The notes under the pieces were generated by a model. The model made no database searches. It had not been told where the DNA came from and was given only the letters and a program-made list of their open reading frames with translations. This document shows positions 43,448-51,611 of a stretch of DNA of 64,000 nucleotides, in pieces (positions within the stretch are counted from its first letter, which is position 1; every line of letters begins with the position of its first letter). Position numbers and translations under genes: made by a program. The DNA comes from UBA1568 sp964488025 (lineage in GTDB: Bacteria > Patescibacteriota > Minisyncoccia > Moranbacterales > UBA1568): NCBI GenBank assembly GCA_964488025.1, contig CAZATJ010000002.1, positions 1-64,000 on the forward strand, in the 5' to 3' direction.

Positions 43448-44521
43448 CTATTTTTTCATGAAAGTTTCCAGAGCTTTGGCATATTGCTTCGAAACGACTT
43501 CCCAATGGAAGTGCTCTTTGGTGTATACTCGTGCTCGCTTTGCTAGCTCATCACGTCTCTGGTCATCAGTGAGGAGCGCGGTGATAACCTGATTAAAAAC
43601 CATGGAATTTTCTGATTCTACCAGAAGACCATTTTCATTGTTTATGATAGCATCCTTCAGACCTTCCAGTTCTGATGCCACGACGGGACGACCACAGGCA
43701 GCCGCTTCGATGACCGCGATGCCGAAGCCTTCCATATCTCCAGGAACGCTGATGTTGGGCTGGATGAAGATATCGGCCGTGTTCAGAAGCAGATTACGAT
43801 CCTCATCGGAGATACGGCCGAGCATCTTGACCCGAGATGTCGCGCTGGTTTCCTGTATGGCGGCTCTGATGTTCTCTTCTTCTGGTCCGGCGCCGGCAAG
43901 GACATAGAGGACGGTTGGCGGCAGCTGCGGTAGTACTTCGCGGATAAACCAGACCGCTCCTTTGCGCTTCACCAATCGCCCGGCGGTCAACAGTACATAC
44001 TTTCCGGCGAGATTCTCACCGAGGAGTTGTTCTAGGTCTGTTCTTGTATAGTTTCCTTGCAAAGCTTCGATATCGATGCCGTTGGGGATCACCATGATGT
44101 TCGCTTCGGGGATATTTTTCGCAATGGCAGCGGCACGAGTCTCCTTGCTGACAGCGATCAGTCCATCAAGTGATGGAAGGAATCGCTTCACCCAGAATGC
44201 CTGATAGAAATCATTCTTATAGAGGATATCGAGGCCGTGGATGATCGATACCACGGACTTTTTCGGATAAAAAAACTTGACGAGAGATCCGGTCAGAGAA
44301 AGGACTCCGTCACCCAAAAGGATGACGTCATAGCGGTGCGCGACAAAAAGTGTCCGTATGGTGACATATGGGATAAAATATAACAGCGCTTTCTTGCCGT
44401 GATGATTAGCAATCGTCGTGATCGAAGCAAAGCGTCCGAGCCAAATGGAAAGCGCGTAGTTCTGATTCTCAATGCCGCCGGTCACCGGAGGATACGCGCG
44501 GGAGATGAAGAGGATTTTCAT
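43448..44521 (-). CDS. GT4 family glycosyltransferase
   Basis: 357 residues from ATG 44521, chosen because KILFISRAYPPVTGGIENQN is the canonical first strand and glycine loop; the frame extends to 44548. Other motifs are VSIIHGLDILYKN, VIPNGIDIEALQGN, LLTAGRLVKRKGAVWFIREV and the donor region SVPGDMEGFGIAVIEAAACG with its EX7E pair. It is one base away from the large membrane protein gene. Confidence 0.92.
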   Translation of the reverse strand: MKILFISRAYPPVTGGIENQNYALSIWLGRFASITTIANHHGKKALLYFIPYVTIRTLFVAHRYDVILLGDGVLSLTGSLVKFFYPKKSVVSIIHGLDILYKNDFYQAFWVKRFLPSLDGLIAVSKETRAAAIAKNIPEANIMVIPNGIDIEALQGNYTRTDLEQLLGENLAGKYVLLTAGRLVKRKGAVWFIREVLPQLPPTVLYVLAGAGPEEENIRAAIQETSATSRVKMLGRISDEDRNLLLNTADIFIQPNISVPGDMEGFGIAVIEAAACGRPVVASELEGLKDAIINNENGLLVESENSMVFNQVITALLTDDQRRDELAKRARVYTKEHFHWEVVSKQYAKALETFMKK

Positions 44522-44573
44522 TGATTCTGTCATTGTAAGATCTTTCATCGAAGCTAAGGAAAGTGCTCGGATG

Positions 44574-45524
44574 TTATTTCTTGTATTTTTCGACTCGCAT
44601 ACGGTAGAGAATCTCTTCGTTGAGTGTCCTCGCTCCTTTCACCATATCCGCGATCAGGCCGAAAATGACCAGCTGGAGTCCGATCAGGAAGAGTATCGCT
44701 GAGGAAAGAAGGTAGTTTTTATACGGGGTGACCTTCATATCCGGAAAATACAGACTGAAGAAAACGACTACCAATACCGCGGCGATAAGGACGAGTATTA
44801 TTCCAGGAGTGGCGAAAAACTTCATCGGACGGATGTCTCGGAACGCTTTGATGATGATGCGCGCGCTGTTATTCACGTATTTCCAGATCGTTTTTACGAC
44901 ACGCGACTTGCGGCCTTCGAAATAGGTGACTTTTACCGGAACCCAGGTAAGTTTCAGATTTTTTCCGATAGCATCAATGATGGTTTCCTGGGTATAGGTG
45001 AAACCAGCAGGATCGTTCAGCCTGAGGAGTGTTTCACGATTGTGACCGCGAAATCCGCATGTGAGGTCGACGACCGGCTTGCCCAAGGCACGACCAACAA
45101 GCCATGCTCCCAATCTATTGAGCTTGTCTTTTAGGAAGGGGATATTTTCGGCGGTGCTTTTAGAAAAACGATCCGCGATGACCATATCCGCCTGGTGAGC
45201 GAGAATCGGATCGATGATTTTCTGGATATCGTTCGGGTCGAATTGTCCATCCGCGTCGATATTGACGAGGATGTCAGCACCATTTTCCAAGGCGCTTTCG
45301 CGAGCTGTCCGAAACATCACGCCGAGACCGCGATTGCCGTCATGGGAAACAATGATATCGGCACCGCCTGTACGAGCTTCTTCCACTGTACGATCCACTG
45401 ACCCGTCATCAATGATCTGCACGAGCACCTCGTCTATACCGTTGAAGGTACGTGGAATCCTGCTGATGGTATTCCGTATCTTGGCTTCTTCATTGAAGGC
45501 TGGGAGATTGACGATGAGACGCAT
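44574..45524 (-). CDS. GT2 glycosyltransferase, DPM1/GtrB-like with C-terminal membrane helices
   Basis: 316 residues with LIVNLPAFNEEAKIRNTISR, IIDDGSVDRT, NIDADGQFDPNDI (DxD), CGFRGHNRETLLRL, and two C-terminal membrane helices (about 235-258 and 268-295). It is probably a polyprenyl-phosphate sugar synthase. The N-terminal GT-A half resembles the GT2 at 18570-19514 more than the single-domain GT2s here. The start ATG 45524 follows an AT-rich region with no SD site. Confidence 0.9.
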   Translation of the reverse strand: MRLIVNLPAFNEEAKIRNTISRIPRTFNGIDEVLVQIIDDGSVDRTVEEARTGGADIIVSHDGNRGLGVMFRTARESALENGADILVNIDADGQFDPNDIQKIIDPILAHQADMVIADRFSKSTAENIPFLKDKLNRLGAWLVGRALGKPVVDLTCGFRGHNRETLLRLNDPAGFTYTQETIIDAIGKNLKLTWVPVKVTYFEGRKSRVVKTIWKYVNNSARIIIKAFRDIRPMKFFATPGIILVLIAAVLVVVFFSLYFPDMKVTPYKNYLLSSAILFLIGLQLVIFGLIADMVKGARTLNEEILYRMRVEKYKK

Positions 45525-45652
45525 AATATAATTAGGTATTCAAAATTATTTAAAGTTCGCGGGGATTCTTTCGGATCTTTGTCGGGAAGGCAGGAAAGAA
45601 GGAGACCCACAAGGCAAAGAATCATTTTTTACTACATATATCTTATTTGAAA

Positions 45653-45934
45653 TCAATTATTCTTCCCCGTCTCGGTGTCCATTGTACCATCTTTTTCCTG
45701 TTTCTCGATAATCAGCTTCGGATCGACGCATTTCCAGTCGCAGGTCTCCTTCGCGCCATCGAGCCCGTTTTTGAGGAGATCTTTGCGGCACGCCGTGAGT
45801 TGTTCCTGGCAGACCGCCTTGCGTTCATCGAAGTAGTTCAGGTTTATCGCGTAACCGAAATGGGGCAGCGCGAAATAAGCGATGACCGTCACGCCGGCAA
45901 GCCAGATGATGATTTTGAGGAGGGAAAAAATCAT
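45653..45934 (-). CDS. Small single-pass membrane protein with cysteine-rich tail
   Basis: 93 residues: an N-terminal transmembrane helix (about residues 5-24), then a mostly charged exported or cytoplasmic tail with four cysteines (VCQEQLTAC and ETCDWKC). The paired spacing could allow disulfides or metal binding. No family is recognised. It lies between a nucleotide-sugar dehydrogenase and a GT2 gene in the minus-strand operon. The 128 bases after it (45525-45652) carry no gene. Confidence 0.5.
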   Translation of the reverse strand: MIFSLLKIIIWLAGVTVIAYFALPHFGYAINLNYFDERKAVCQEQLTACRKDLLKNGLDGAKETCDWKCVDPKLIIEKQEKDGTMDTETGKNN

Positions 45935-46008
45935 ATCAGCGAACAGTTAACGATTGACGTTTGACGAAAAACGGCCGGTAATCTATATATTGCCGACTAT
46001 CGGTTTGG

Positions 46009-47295
46009 TTATCGTCCGATACCCCTGTAAATGATTCCAGATCTGAAGAAGGATTCTTTGTCGAGGCAGTTTTTTCCGTCGACGACGGCCTTAATCCCGT
46101 GTTTTTTGAGGAGTGCCGGCGTGAGAACTTCTTTGAATTCCTTGTGATCCGTAGCGATGACCAGTGCCTGGGATTTTTTGAGTATGGCCTCGAGAGACTT
46201 CATCGTGGAGAGTCTTTTGACGTGGGGATCGAATGTTTCGACTTTGCATCCGTGATCTTTGAGGTGTTCGATGATGATCAGTGCCGGCGATTCACGCAGG
46301 TCGTCGATGTTGGCTTTATACGAAAGGCCGAGTACGCCGACGACAGTATCTTTCATAGCCATCCGTTTCTCATTGAGCGCGTCCTGAAGACGTTCTACGG
46401 TGTACGCGGGCATCGCTTCATTGGTTTCGATGGCGTGCTTCAGGAAACCATGGTTGAATCCTGATTCTTTGGCTCGCTCGATAAGGTAGTGTGGATCGAC
46501 GGGAATACAGTGCCCACCGACACCGCAGGACGGATAGTGTTTCATAAAGGCGAACGGCTTGGTGCCGGCTCCATCGATGACGTCCTTCACGTCGATACCG
46601 AGCCTGTCGAACGACATCGCGATTTCATTGATGAAAGCGATGTTGATATTACGGAATGAATTCTCGAGAATCTTGGTCGCTTCCGCCTCGCGTATCGATT
46701 TCATCGGCCGAATCTCGGCATCGATGACGGAACGATAGAACTGGAGGGACATATCGAGACCTTTTTTCTCAAATGATCCGACGACGCGGGGGATGTTAGT
46801 GACGTTCCATTTCGGATCGCCGGGGTTGATGCGCTCCGGACAGTGCGAGATGAAGATGTCTTTGCCGATGACGAATCCGTGCTTTTCGAATATCGGACGG
46901 ACGATCTCTTCGGAAACATACGGATTGACCGTGGATTCAAGGATAATGAGCGAGCCTTTTTTGCAATTCTGCGCGACAATCGTCGAAGCGTCGATGACGG
47001 GTACGAGGTCGGGGTGGTGCAGTCGATCGACCGGTGTCGGTACGCAGATGATGTGGATATCGGCAGGTGTGATGTCTTTCGGATCGTTCGTCACCTTGAA
47101 CGGATATTTCAGAAGGTTTTCCTTGAGAAAATCATCCTTAAAGATATGATCGCCTCTTTTCAGCAGAGCCACCTTTTCCTTGTCGATATCGAAACCGATG
47201 ACGTCATAACCTCTCTCTTTGGCACGTACCGCGAGCGGGAGTCCGACATATCCGAGTCCGATAACTGATACTGTCTTGAAGTCGTATTTGACCAT
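46009..47295 (-). CDS. Nucleotide-sugar dehydrogenase, UDP-ManNAc/GlcNAc (WecC/TviB) type
   Basis: This 428-residue enzyme oxidises C6 of a UDP-HexNAc to the uronic acid. It has the Rossmann motif SVIGLGYVGLPLAVRAKERG, the CVPTPVD motif, ESTVNPYVSEEIVRP, FISHCPERINPGDP, and the catalytic cysteine loop SCGVGGHCIPVDPHYL, which is the HCIPVDP form of WecC/WbpA/TviB rather than the GSCFPKD form of Ugd. It heads the minus-strand glycan operon with its own promoter (47333-47361). The exact sugar is not determined. Confidence 0.94.
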   Translation of the reverse strand: MVKYDFKTVSVIGLGYVGLPLAVRAKERGYDVIGFDIDKEKVALLKRGDHIFKDDFLKENLLKYPFKVTNDPKDITPADIHIICVPTPVDRLHHPDLVPVIDASTIVAQNCKKGSLIILESTVNPYVSEEIVRPIFEKHGFVIGKDIFISHCPERINPGDPKWNVTNIPRVVGSFEKKGLDMSLQFYRSVIDAEIRPMKSIREAEATKILENSFRNINIAFINEIAMSFDRLGIDVKDVIDGAGTKPFAFMKHYPSCGVGGHCIPVDPHYLIERAKESGFNHGFLKHAIETNEAMPAYTVERLQDALNEKRMAMKDTVVGVLGLSYKANIDDLRESPALIIIEHLKDHGCKVETFDPHVKRLSTMKSLEAILKKSQALVIATDHKEFKEVLTPALLKKHGIKAVVDGKNCLDKESFFRSGIIYRGIGR

Positions 47296-47332
47296 AGCAA
47301 AGCCTTATACTAAGTAATTAACAATTGTTTCT

Positions 47333-47361
47333 ATTGTAGAGAAAATCGCTGTTTTTGGCAA
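47333..47361 (-). promoter_or_regulatory. Promoter TTGCCA-N17-TACAAT for the dehydrogenase operon
   Basis: The -35 (47356-47361) and -10 (47333-47338) are 17 bases apart. The -35 boxes of this promoter and the divergent one at 47372-47400 are only 10 bases apart. Confidence 0.75.
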
Positions 47362-47371
47362 ACATCTGCTA

Positions 47372-47460
47372 TTGACTTTATCTATTTTTTATGCTATCAT
47401 ATGCAGTCAGTATAGATTTTACTGATATAGGTACGTAGTCCTTGAACAATTTATTTTTTG
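47372..47460 (+). promoter_or_regulatory. Promoter TTGACT-N17-TATCAT and leader RNA, copy A
   Basis: The -10 at 47395-47400 puts the start point near 47407, where a hairpin TCAGTA-7 bases-TACTGA (47407-47425) begins. The invariant block GTACGTAGTCCTTGAACAAT (47431-47450) follows. The whole unit recurs at 48325-48411, where the hairpin is TCAGCA/TGCTGA: a T-A pair has become C-G. The SD site AAGGAG precedes ATG 47486. Confidence 0.8.
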
Positions 47461-47485
47461 GTCTAGTGACCAGAAGGAGTAAATC

Positions 47486-48211
47486 ATGACAAACGCTTTT
47501 GAAAGACAGGTCCGTTCACTCTATTCATTAGGAGCGACGATTCGTCCAGAACACAGCGCCTGGCTAAGCCCACCTTGCAAAAGTCATTTCGTGACCGTGG
47601 TGGGCGGAGACGGTGACTTCGCGTATTCAATCATCGAATGGCTGATCGAGTATGTGGGCGTGCCAGCCGAACAGATTGTTTTTGTCAGTCATCTCAGCGC
47701 TTATCCGAGTTTGAGCGAGGGATATTTTCAAGGCCACTTCATTGGTGAGAATGCTGACGATGAAGGGAGAGTGGTACGGCAACAAAAGTACGAGAATGTC
47801 ACTCGACTCAATTCTCTGGGTGGATACTGTATCAATTATTACACCGATGACTTGCAGTATCAGCCGGTTCGGGGTACCCATCTGGCTATTATCGCTCTTT
47901 CGAAAGGGATCAATTCGATCGATCGTGTGACGTCACCGGAACCAATTCCAAATTTGGAGAGTGATGATCCGGTCTTCCAACAGCAATACAAGGAGTGGGA
48001 AGACAAGATGAAGACGCGTTTTCTTTTGGCGGGCGCCCATGACGCCAATGCCAGAATGGATCTGATGCGAGTGCAAGGCGAGCTTACTTCACTGGGTGTT
48101 ACTACGACAACAGTCGTGGACACGGAGAACTGGCTTCCGCAGCAGATTTGGCTGAAAGCGCTGTTTGAATGCTACGCATCTCTTTGGAAGCCGGTTTTGC
48201 TAGACAAATGA
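47486..48211 (+). CDS. Orphan protein, unknown function
   Basis: 241 residues. No family is recognised. An internal segment (SHFVTVVGGDGDFAYSIIEW, then AEQIVFVSHLSAYPSLSEGY) suggests an alpha/beta, Rossmann-like core with a glycine/aspartate loop, and the C-terminal half is helical. There is no signal peptide or membrane segment. It has an individual transcription unit: promoter with hairpin leader, AAGGAG SD 7 bases before the ATG, and terminator 48240-48272. Its leader is nearly the same as that of the next gene, so the two are probably regulated alike. Confidence 0.65.
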   Translation: MTNAFERQVRSLYSLGATIRPEHSAWLSPPCKSHFVTVVGGDGDFAYSIIEWLIEYVGVPAEQIVFVSHLSAYPSLSEGYFQGHFIGENADDEGRVVRQQKYENVTRLNSLGGYCINYYTDDLQYQPVRGTHLAIIALSKGINSIDRVTSPEPIPNLESDDPVFQQQYKEWEDKMKTRFLLAGAHDANARMDLMRVQGELTSLGVTTTTVVDTENWLPQQIWLKALFECYASLWKPVLLDK

Positions 48212-48239
48212 AGGGTCGGGACTGACTCTATGGATTGTC

Positions 48240-48272
48240 GCCTGGGAACTCACGGGTTCTCAGGCTTTTTTT
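48240..48272 (+). terminator. Rho-independent terminator
   Basis: GCCTGGGAAC and GGTTCTCAGGC pair around a short loop, followed by seven Ts (48266-48272). Confidence 0.88.
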
Positions 48273-48324
48273 ATGCTTTTTTACAATCATATCCCTTATT
48301 TAAGCCAATATCAGTAAAATACCC

Positions 48325-48411
48325 TTGACCATAACTCTTTTTTATGCTATCATATACAGTCAGCATAGATTTTGCTGATACGGGTACGTAGTCCTTGAAC
48401 AATTTATTACC
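48325..48411 (+). promoter_or_regulatory. Promoter TTGACC-N17-TATCAT and leader RNA, copy B
   Basis: This is a near-identical copy of 47372-47460. The -35 is 48325-48330 and the -10 is 48348-48353. A 5'-terminal hairpin TCAGCA-7 bases-TGCTGA (48360-48378) comes next, then the shared block GTACGTAGTCCTTGAACAAT and TTATT. After this the two leaders stop matching. Confidence 0.8.
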
Positions 48412-48437
48412 CCTTTTGAAGGGGAGAGAGGCAGAAA

Positions 48438-49211
48438 ATGAAGATCAATATGTTTTCCCCCGTATACAACGTGGTAAAACCGGTCGCTCATCTCATCGAA
48501 GAATTTGCAGACGTGGCGCTGATGCTTTTGGCGCGTGGTCATGAATTGAGCGTCTTGCTCATCAATGACAATTCGACTGACGGCACCGCTGAGGTGATTG
48601 ATGCAGCCAGCAAGAAATATGACTGGCTCGAAGTTCGGCACAATGAAAAGAATCTTGGCAATGCCGGCAATATCCTCGCCGGCTATCTCTGGGGTGCGAA
48701 CTCTAATGCTGACATCGTTGGTTGTATGGATGCTGATGGTGAGCATTCACCATACGCTTTGATCCGCCACCTCGGCATGATCGAACGCGGTGAATGCGAT
48801 GGCGTGGCAGGTAGTATTATTTTTCCTGATCACGACGCCAACCACCACGACCGTAACATGATGCGTTTCTGGGGTGGCATGCAAGCCGCCATGGCCGGCG
48901 TCGACGGAATGTTCTATATCCAGTCACCCGGCTATAACCTCCATCAGCGTCACCGTGTGGCTCAAGCGTTGGAACTCTTCGAGAAATATCAGCAGTTTTT
49001 CGCTGAAAATACATCGGAGGCGTTTCCTCGGTGGGGATTGCACGGCGTGATGATTCATCTCCTCGCTGTCGGAACGGGCGCTCATATCAAGGCCGTTTAT
49101 CTGGAATGTTTCGGTCATTCGCCGAATCGTACGCCGGACAAGCTGCTCTTGCAGGCGAACGCGGCCAATATCCACACCGTGATGCTGGGCAAATTTCTGC
49201 CGAAGAAGTAA
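48438..49211 (+). CDS. GT2-like glycosyltransferase
   Basis: 257 residues with NMFSPVYNVVKPVAHLIEEF, LLINDNSTDGTAEVI, NLGNAGNILAGYLWG, and the metal motif GCMDADGEHSPYALI, all in GT2/GT-A order. The second half departs from common GT2 enzymes (FPDHDANHHDRNMMRFWGGM; LHQRHRVAQALELF). There is no membrane helix. It shares the duplicated promoter/leader of 47486-48211, has a GA-rich SD region (GGGGAGAGAGG) and is followed by a covarying hairpin element and a small membrane-protein gene. Confidence 0.82.
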   Translation: MKINMFSPVYNVVKPVAHLIEEFADVALMLLARGHELSVLLINDNSTDGTAEVIDAASKKYDWLEVRHNEKNLGNAGNILAGYLWGANSNADIVGCMDADGEHSPYALIRHLGMIERGECDGVAGSIIFPDHDANHHDRNMMRFWGGMQAAMAGVDGMFYIQSPGYNLHQRHRVAQALELFEKYQQFFAENTSEAFPRWGLHGVMIHLLAVGTGAHIKAVYLECFGHSPNRTPDKLLLQANAANIHTVMLGKFLPKK

Positions 49212-49213
49212 AC

Positions 49214-49236
49214 AAGTCCTTACAGCGTAAGGTAAT
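49214..49236 (+). ncRNA. Intergenic hairpin element, copy C
   Basis: AAGTCCTTAC-AGC-GTAAGGTAA forms a 6-bp stem with a 3-base loop. The same design recurs at 49556-49578 with a compensatory A-T to G-C change. It begins with AGTCCTT, a word also present in leaders A and B. Confidence 0.6.
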
Positions 49237-49260
49237 CCAACACAGAGAAGGAGTCATGAA

Positions 49261-49551
49261 ATGACCAATAGCAGGATTTCGTTGACTGAAATGGGAAGAA
49301 TTGACCTCAATCATCGATTTGGGCAGATCATGCTCTTTGCAGGATTCCTGGTGATGTTCTTCCTCGGAGCCTTCGGTCTGATTGCCTTGATCTGGAGTCA
49401 TTGCGTAGGCAATCCGATGGAAAGCTGGGTAACACAATGTACCTGGGGTTTCGCCCTCTTGATCGCATTGGATGCGCGCTTTGAAGAGTACTGGTACCAA
49501 AAAGTCTTGACAGGTTACAGAGAAGGGGTGATACCTTTCGAGTTCGATTGA
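49261..49551 (+). CDS. Small two-helix membrane protein, unknown
   Basis: 96 residues with two hydrophobic segments (about residues 22-46 and 60-75) and a conserved-looking tyrosine/tryptophan-rich C-terminus (ARFEEYWYQKVLTGYREG). No family is recognised. AAGGAG lies 8 bases upstream; a nearer out-of-frame ATG (49256) would make only a two-codon peptide. It is probably co-transcribed with the GT2-like gene before it and ends at the terminator 49581-49617, so it may be a membrane partner of that enzyme. Confidence 0.6.
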   Translation: MTNSRISLTEMGRIDLNHRFGQIMLFAGFLVMFFLGAFGLIALIWSHCVGNPMESWVTQCTWGFALLIALDARFEEYWYQKVLTGYREGVIPFEFD

Positions 49552-49555
49552 TAGC

Positions 49556-49578
49556 AAGTCCTTGCATCGCAAGGCAAC
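49556..49578 (+). ncRNA. Intergenic hairpin element, copy D
   Basis: AAGTCCTTGC-ATC-GCAAGGCAA matches copy C (49214-49236) with a covarying pair and a changed loop. It is followed by an SD-like AGGGAAGGG and ATG-TAA, then the terminator. No gene follows it directly. Confidence 0.6.
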
Positions 49579-49580
49579 AG

Positions 49581-49617
49581 CAGGGAAGGGATGTAAAAAT
49601 CCCGACCCTGTTTTTTC
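49581..49617 (+). terminator. Rho-independent terminator with nested stem
   Basis: CAGGG (49581-49585) pairs with CCCTG (49606-49610), and inside GGGAT pairs with ATCCC, followed by TTTTTTC. Confidence 0.88.
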
Positions 49618-49749
49618 TTTGCTTGAAAATAAGTGTACAATGAAAAGGTAAACCTTTGATGAAAAAATATAGAAATTGCTTTCGAGAATCCTGCCCGATC
49701 TATAGAAAAAAAGAGTCACGAACAACAGGAACAGAAAACGAAAATTGTC

Positions 49750-50544
49750 GTGATGCTCGGCGCGCGTTTTTTTCAAGAAGGAAAAGGTGATGGTCGTTCT
49801 CCTAGATTTCCTCTTATCCTCGACTCTCAAAAGGAGGGTATGGCGAAAGAAGTGGTGGGTGGCGACTCGCGGATGCGCGCTCTGCAGCAGCTGTATGAAG
49901 AGTATCTCAAAGAGAATCGCAGCTCAGAACAGAATTTCAAGATATTCACGACAGGTGGGATCGAGAAGATCCAGACTGATTTTGAGGTCTTGGAACTCTC
50001 CCGTGCGGAAGAGGCCAAGAAAAAACTTTCTGAAAAATACGGACTTCCAGAAGAAATAGTACAGGCGCTTCCCTCGAGTGGTTCAACACTGGGAAATGCC
50101 GCAGCCTTGGCAAAATGGATCAATCAGCACCTTGAAACAATCGGTGATGTGCACGATATCGAGATCATCACCAATGAGTTTCATATCACGAGAGCGTGGG
50201 TTATGTTTGCAACCGCGTTTTATAAGAATGAGTATGGGAGAAATCTTGAATTAGACCCTGAAGATGTGAGAAGTATAGAGGCTATACTTGATAGCACGCT
50301 CGCAGACACAAAGAACGGCGATAAAAATGCCCTCCATCAAATTCAGGAAATCTACGAAAAATATTTAAAAAATCTCTCTATCAAAGTAAACCCTCTTATC
50401 GTAGAAGACATTCTTGCGCGAAGAGGGGAGTCCGGTGAGAAATATGCCGAACGTATCCGAGGAAATAAATTTGTTTTGGCTACACGGGAGATGGAACGAA
50501 ATGGGATAAAAGATCTGATACATGGACGATACCAGGTGAAATAG
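49750..50544 (+). CDS. DUF218 (YdcF/SanA-like) protein, start uncertain
   Basis: 264 residues as read from GTG 49750. DUF218 features are VMLGARFFQEG at the N-terminus, SGSTLGNAAALAKWI (matching the conserved T-x-x-N-A) and IITNEFHITRAWVMF (matching TS-x-x-H-x-x-RA). Members bind nucleotide-like ligands and some affect envelope synthesis. The first strand, KIVVMLGA, starts upstream of any in-frame start codon. The nearest ATG (49659), close behind a TACAAT -10 (49636-49641), is in another frame. Loss of one A from the A6 run (49662-49667) or the A7 run (49706-49712) would join the two. A frameshift, slippage or an assembly error is possible. Confidence 0.7.
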   Translation: MMLGARFFQEGKGDGRSPRFPLILDSQKEGMAKEVVGGDSRMRALQQLYEEYLKENRSSEQNFKIFTTGGIEKIQTDFEVLELSRAEEAKKKLSEKYGLPEEIVQALPSSGSTLGNAAALAKWINQHLETIGDVHDIEIITNEFHITRAWVMFATAFYKNEYGRNLELDPEDVRSIEAILDSTLADTKNGDKNALHQIQEIYEKYLKNLSIKVNPLIVEDILARRGESGEKYAERIRGNKFVLATREMERNGIKDLIHGRYQVK

Positions 50545-50609
50545 TGCTGGTATAAGCGGTTTTTACTACGTTTCCTCGTCAATACCTTTGCATCACTTGA
50601 GAGGGTGTA

Positions 50610-50638
50610 TTGACATAGCTACTTATCTGTGCTATGAT
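50610..50638 (+). promoter_or_regulatory. Promoter TTGACA-N17-TATGAT
   Basis: A perfect -35 (50610-50615) and TATGAT (50633-50638) are 17 bases apart, with TGC before the -10. It drives the EamA gene at 50693. Confidence 0.85.
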
Positions 50639-50692
50639 TCAATGTCAAAATAAAAGGATATACTGTGTACATTACCAACTGAGGAGAAAGCT

Positions 50693-51595
50693 ATGAACTG
50701 GATATTACTCGCTGTTCTTGGCGCATTTGCACAGGCACTTGGTGCGGCGGTCAAGAAAAAGGCATTGCAGACGCCGGGGATGAATAACGTCATCGGCTTC
50801 ATGTCGTTCGTGGCAGCCGGGATATTTTTCTTGGTACTGATGTTTGTCACGGGGTCGACGTGGCCAGAGGATCTGTCTCCTTCATTTTTGCAGGCGATGT
50901 TCTGGTACGCAGGACTCAATATCATCGCGGTATGGTTTTTGTATAAGGCGCTCGATATCGCCGAGCTCAATTATCTGATGCCGTTTATGGTACTGACGAG
51001 TCTGTCAATGATTGTTCCGCCGATGATCATACTGGGGGAGATCCCTTCGCCGGGAAGTTTCCTTGGTATCATCATCATCGTGATCGGGGTTTTGTGGATG
51101 AATTATTCCCCGAAGAAAGACCTTTCTCTCGAGGATGAGAGACGCAAGCGCGACAATCGTCGAGGACTGCTGTATTTCCTGGCGACAGCGGCATGTTTTA
51201 CAGTAGCGCCGACGGCAGCAAAGATCACCGTGCAAGAAACTTCGGTGTTATTCGCATCAATGGTCGTACACCTATTGATCGGGTGCGGCTTCTTGGTCAT
51301 AGCACTTATCGCCGGAGAACTCAAAAAAGTTTCGGCGGTCGTAAGAGGTGGGAAATTCGCCGGACTACGAAATGGTATCCTGCTCGCGGGAGTGGCGATT
51401 GTCATCGAGAATGGGAGTATCAATGCCGCACTTGAGATGGCGCCAGTCGCGTCGGTAATGGCGATCAAACGGCTTATGCCATTCTTCGCCTTTCTCATTG
51501 GTTACTTCTATTTCAAGGAGCAGACCGATGTGAGGAAAAAACTCCTGGCGACAGCACTACTCATCGCTGGGGCCGTATTGGTCACGATATTTTAA
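50693..51595 (+). CDS. EamA/DMT-family transporter
   Basis: 300 residues with ten hydrophobic segments arranged as two five-helix halves split by a charged linker (residues about 142-160, KKDLSLEDERRKRDNRRG). Motifs such as GLNIIAVWFLYKALDIAELN and MAPVASVMAIKRLMPFFAFL, with a terminal ALLIAGAVLVTIF, fit the EamA drug/metabolite transporter superfamily. The substrate is unknown; members include lipid-sugar flippases as well as metabolite exporters. GAGGAG precedes the ATG by 7 bases. It is co-transcribed with 51612-51896, which ends at a strong terminator. Confidence 0.85.
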   Translation: MNWILLAVLGAFAQALGAAVKKKALQTPGMNNVIGFMSFVAAGIFFLVLMFVTGSTWPEDLSPSFLQAMFWYAGLNIIAVWFLYKALDIAELNYLMPFMVLTSLSMIVPPMIILGEIPSPGSFLGIIIIVIGVLWMNYSPKKDLSLEDERRKRDNRRGLLYFLATAACFTVAPTAAKITVQETSVLFASMVVHLLIGCGFLVIALIAGELKKVSAVVRGGKFAGLRNGILLAGVAIVIENGSINAALEMAPVASVMAIKRLMPFFAFLIGYFYFKEQTDVRKKLLATALLIAGAVLVTIF

Positions 51596-51611
51596 CCAGT
51601 GGAGGTGTCCC

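Noticed and set aside
45935..46008. Terminator after the nucleotide-sugar dehydrogenase gene
   Set aside because: GGTAAT/ATTGCC can pair but the stem has a mismatch on the transcribed strand and no proper T-run. Read-through into 45653-45934 is more likely.
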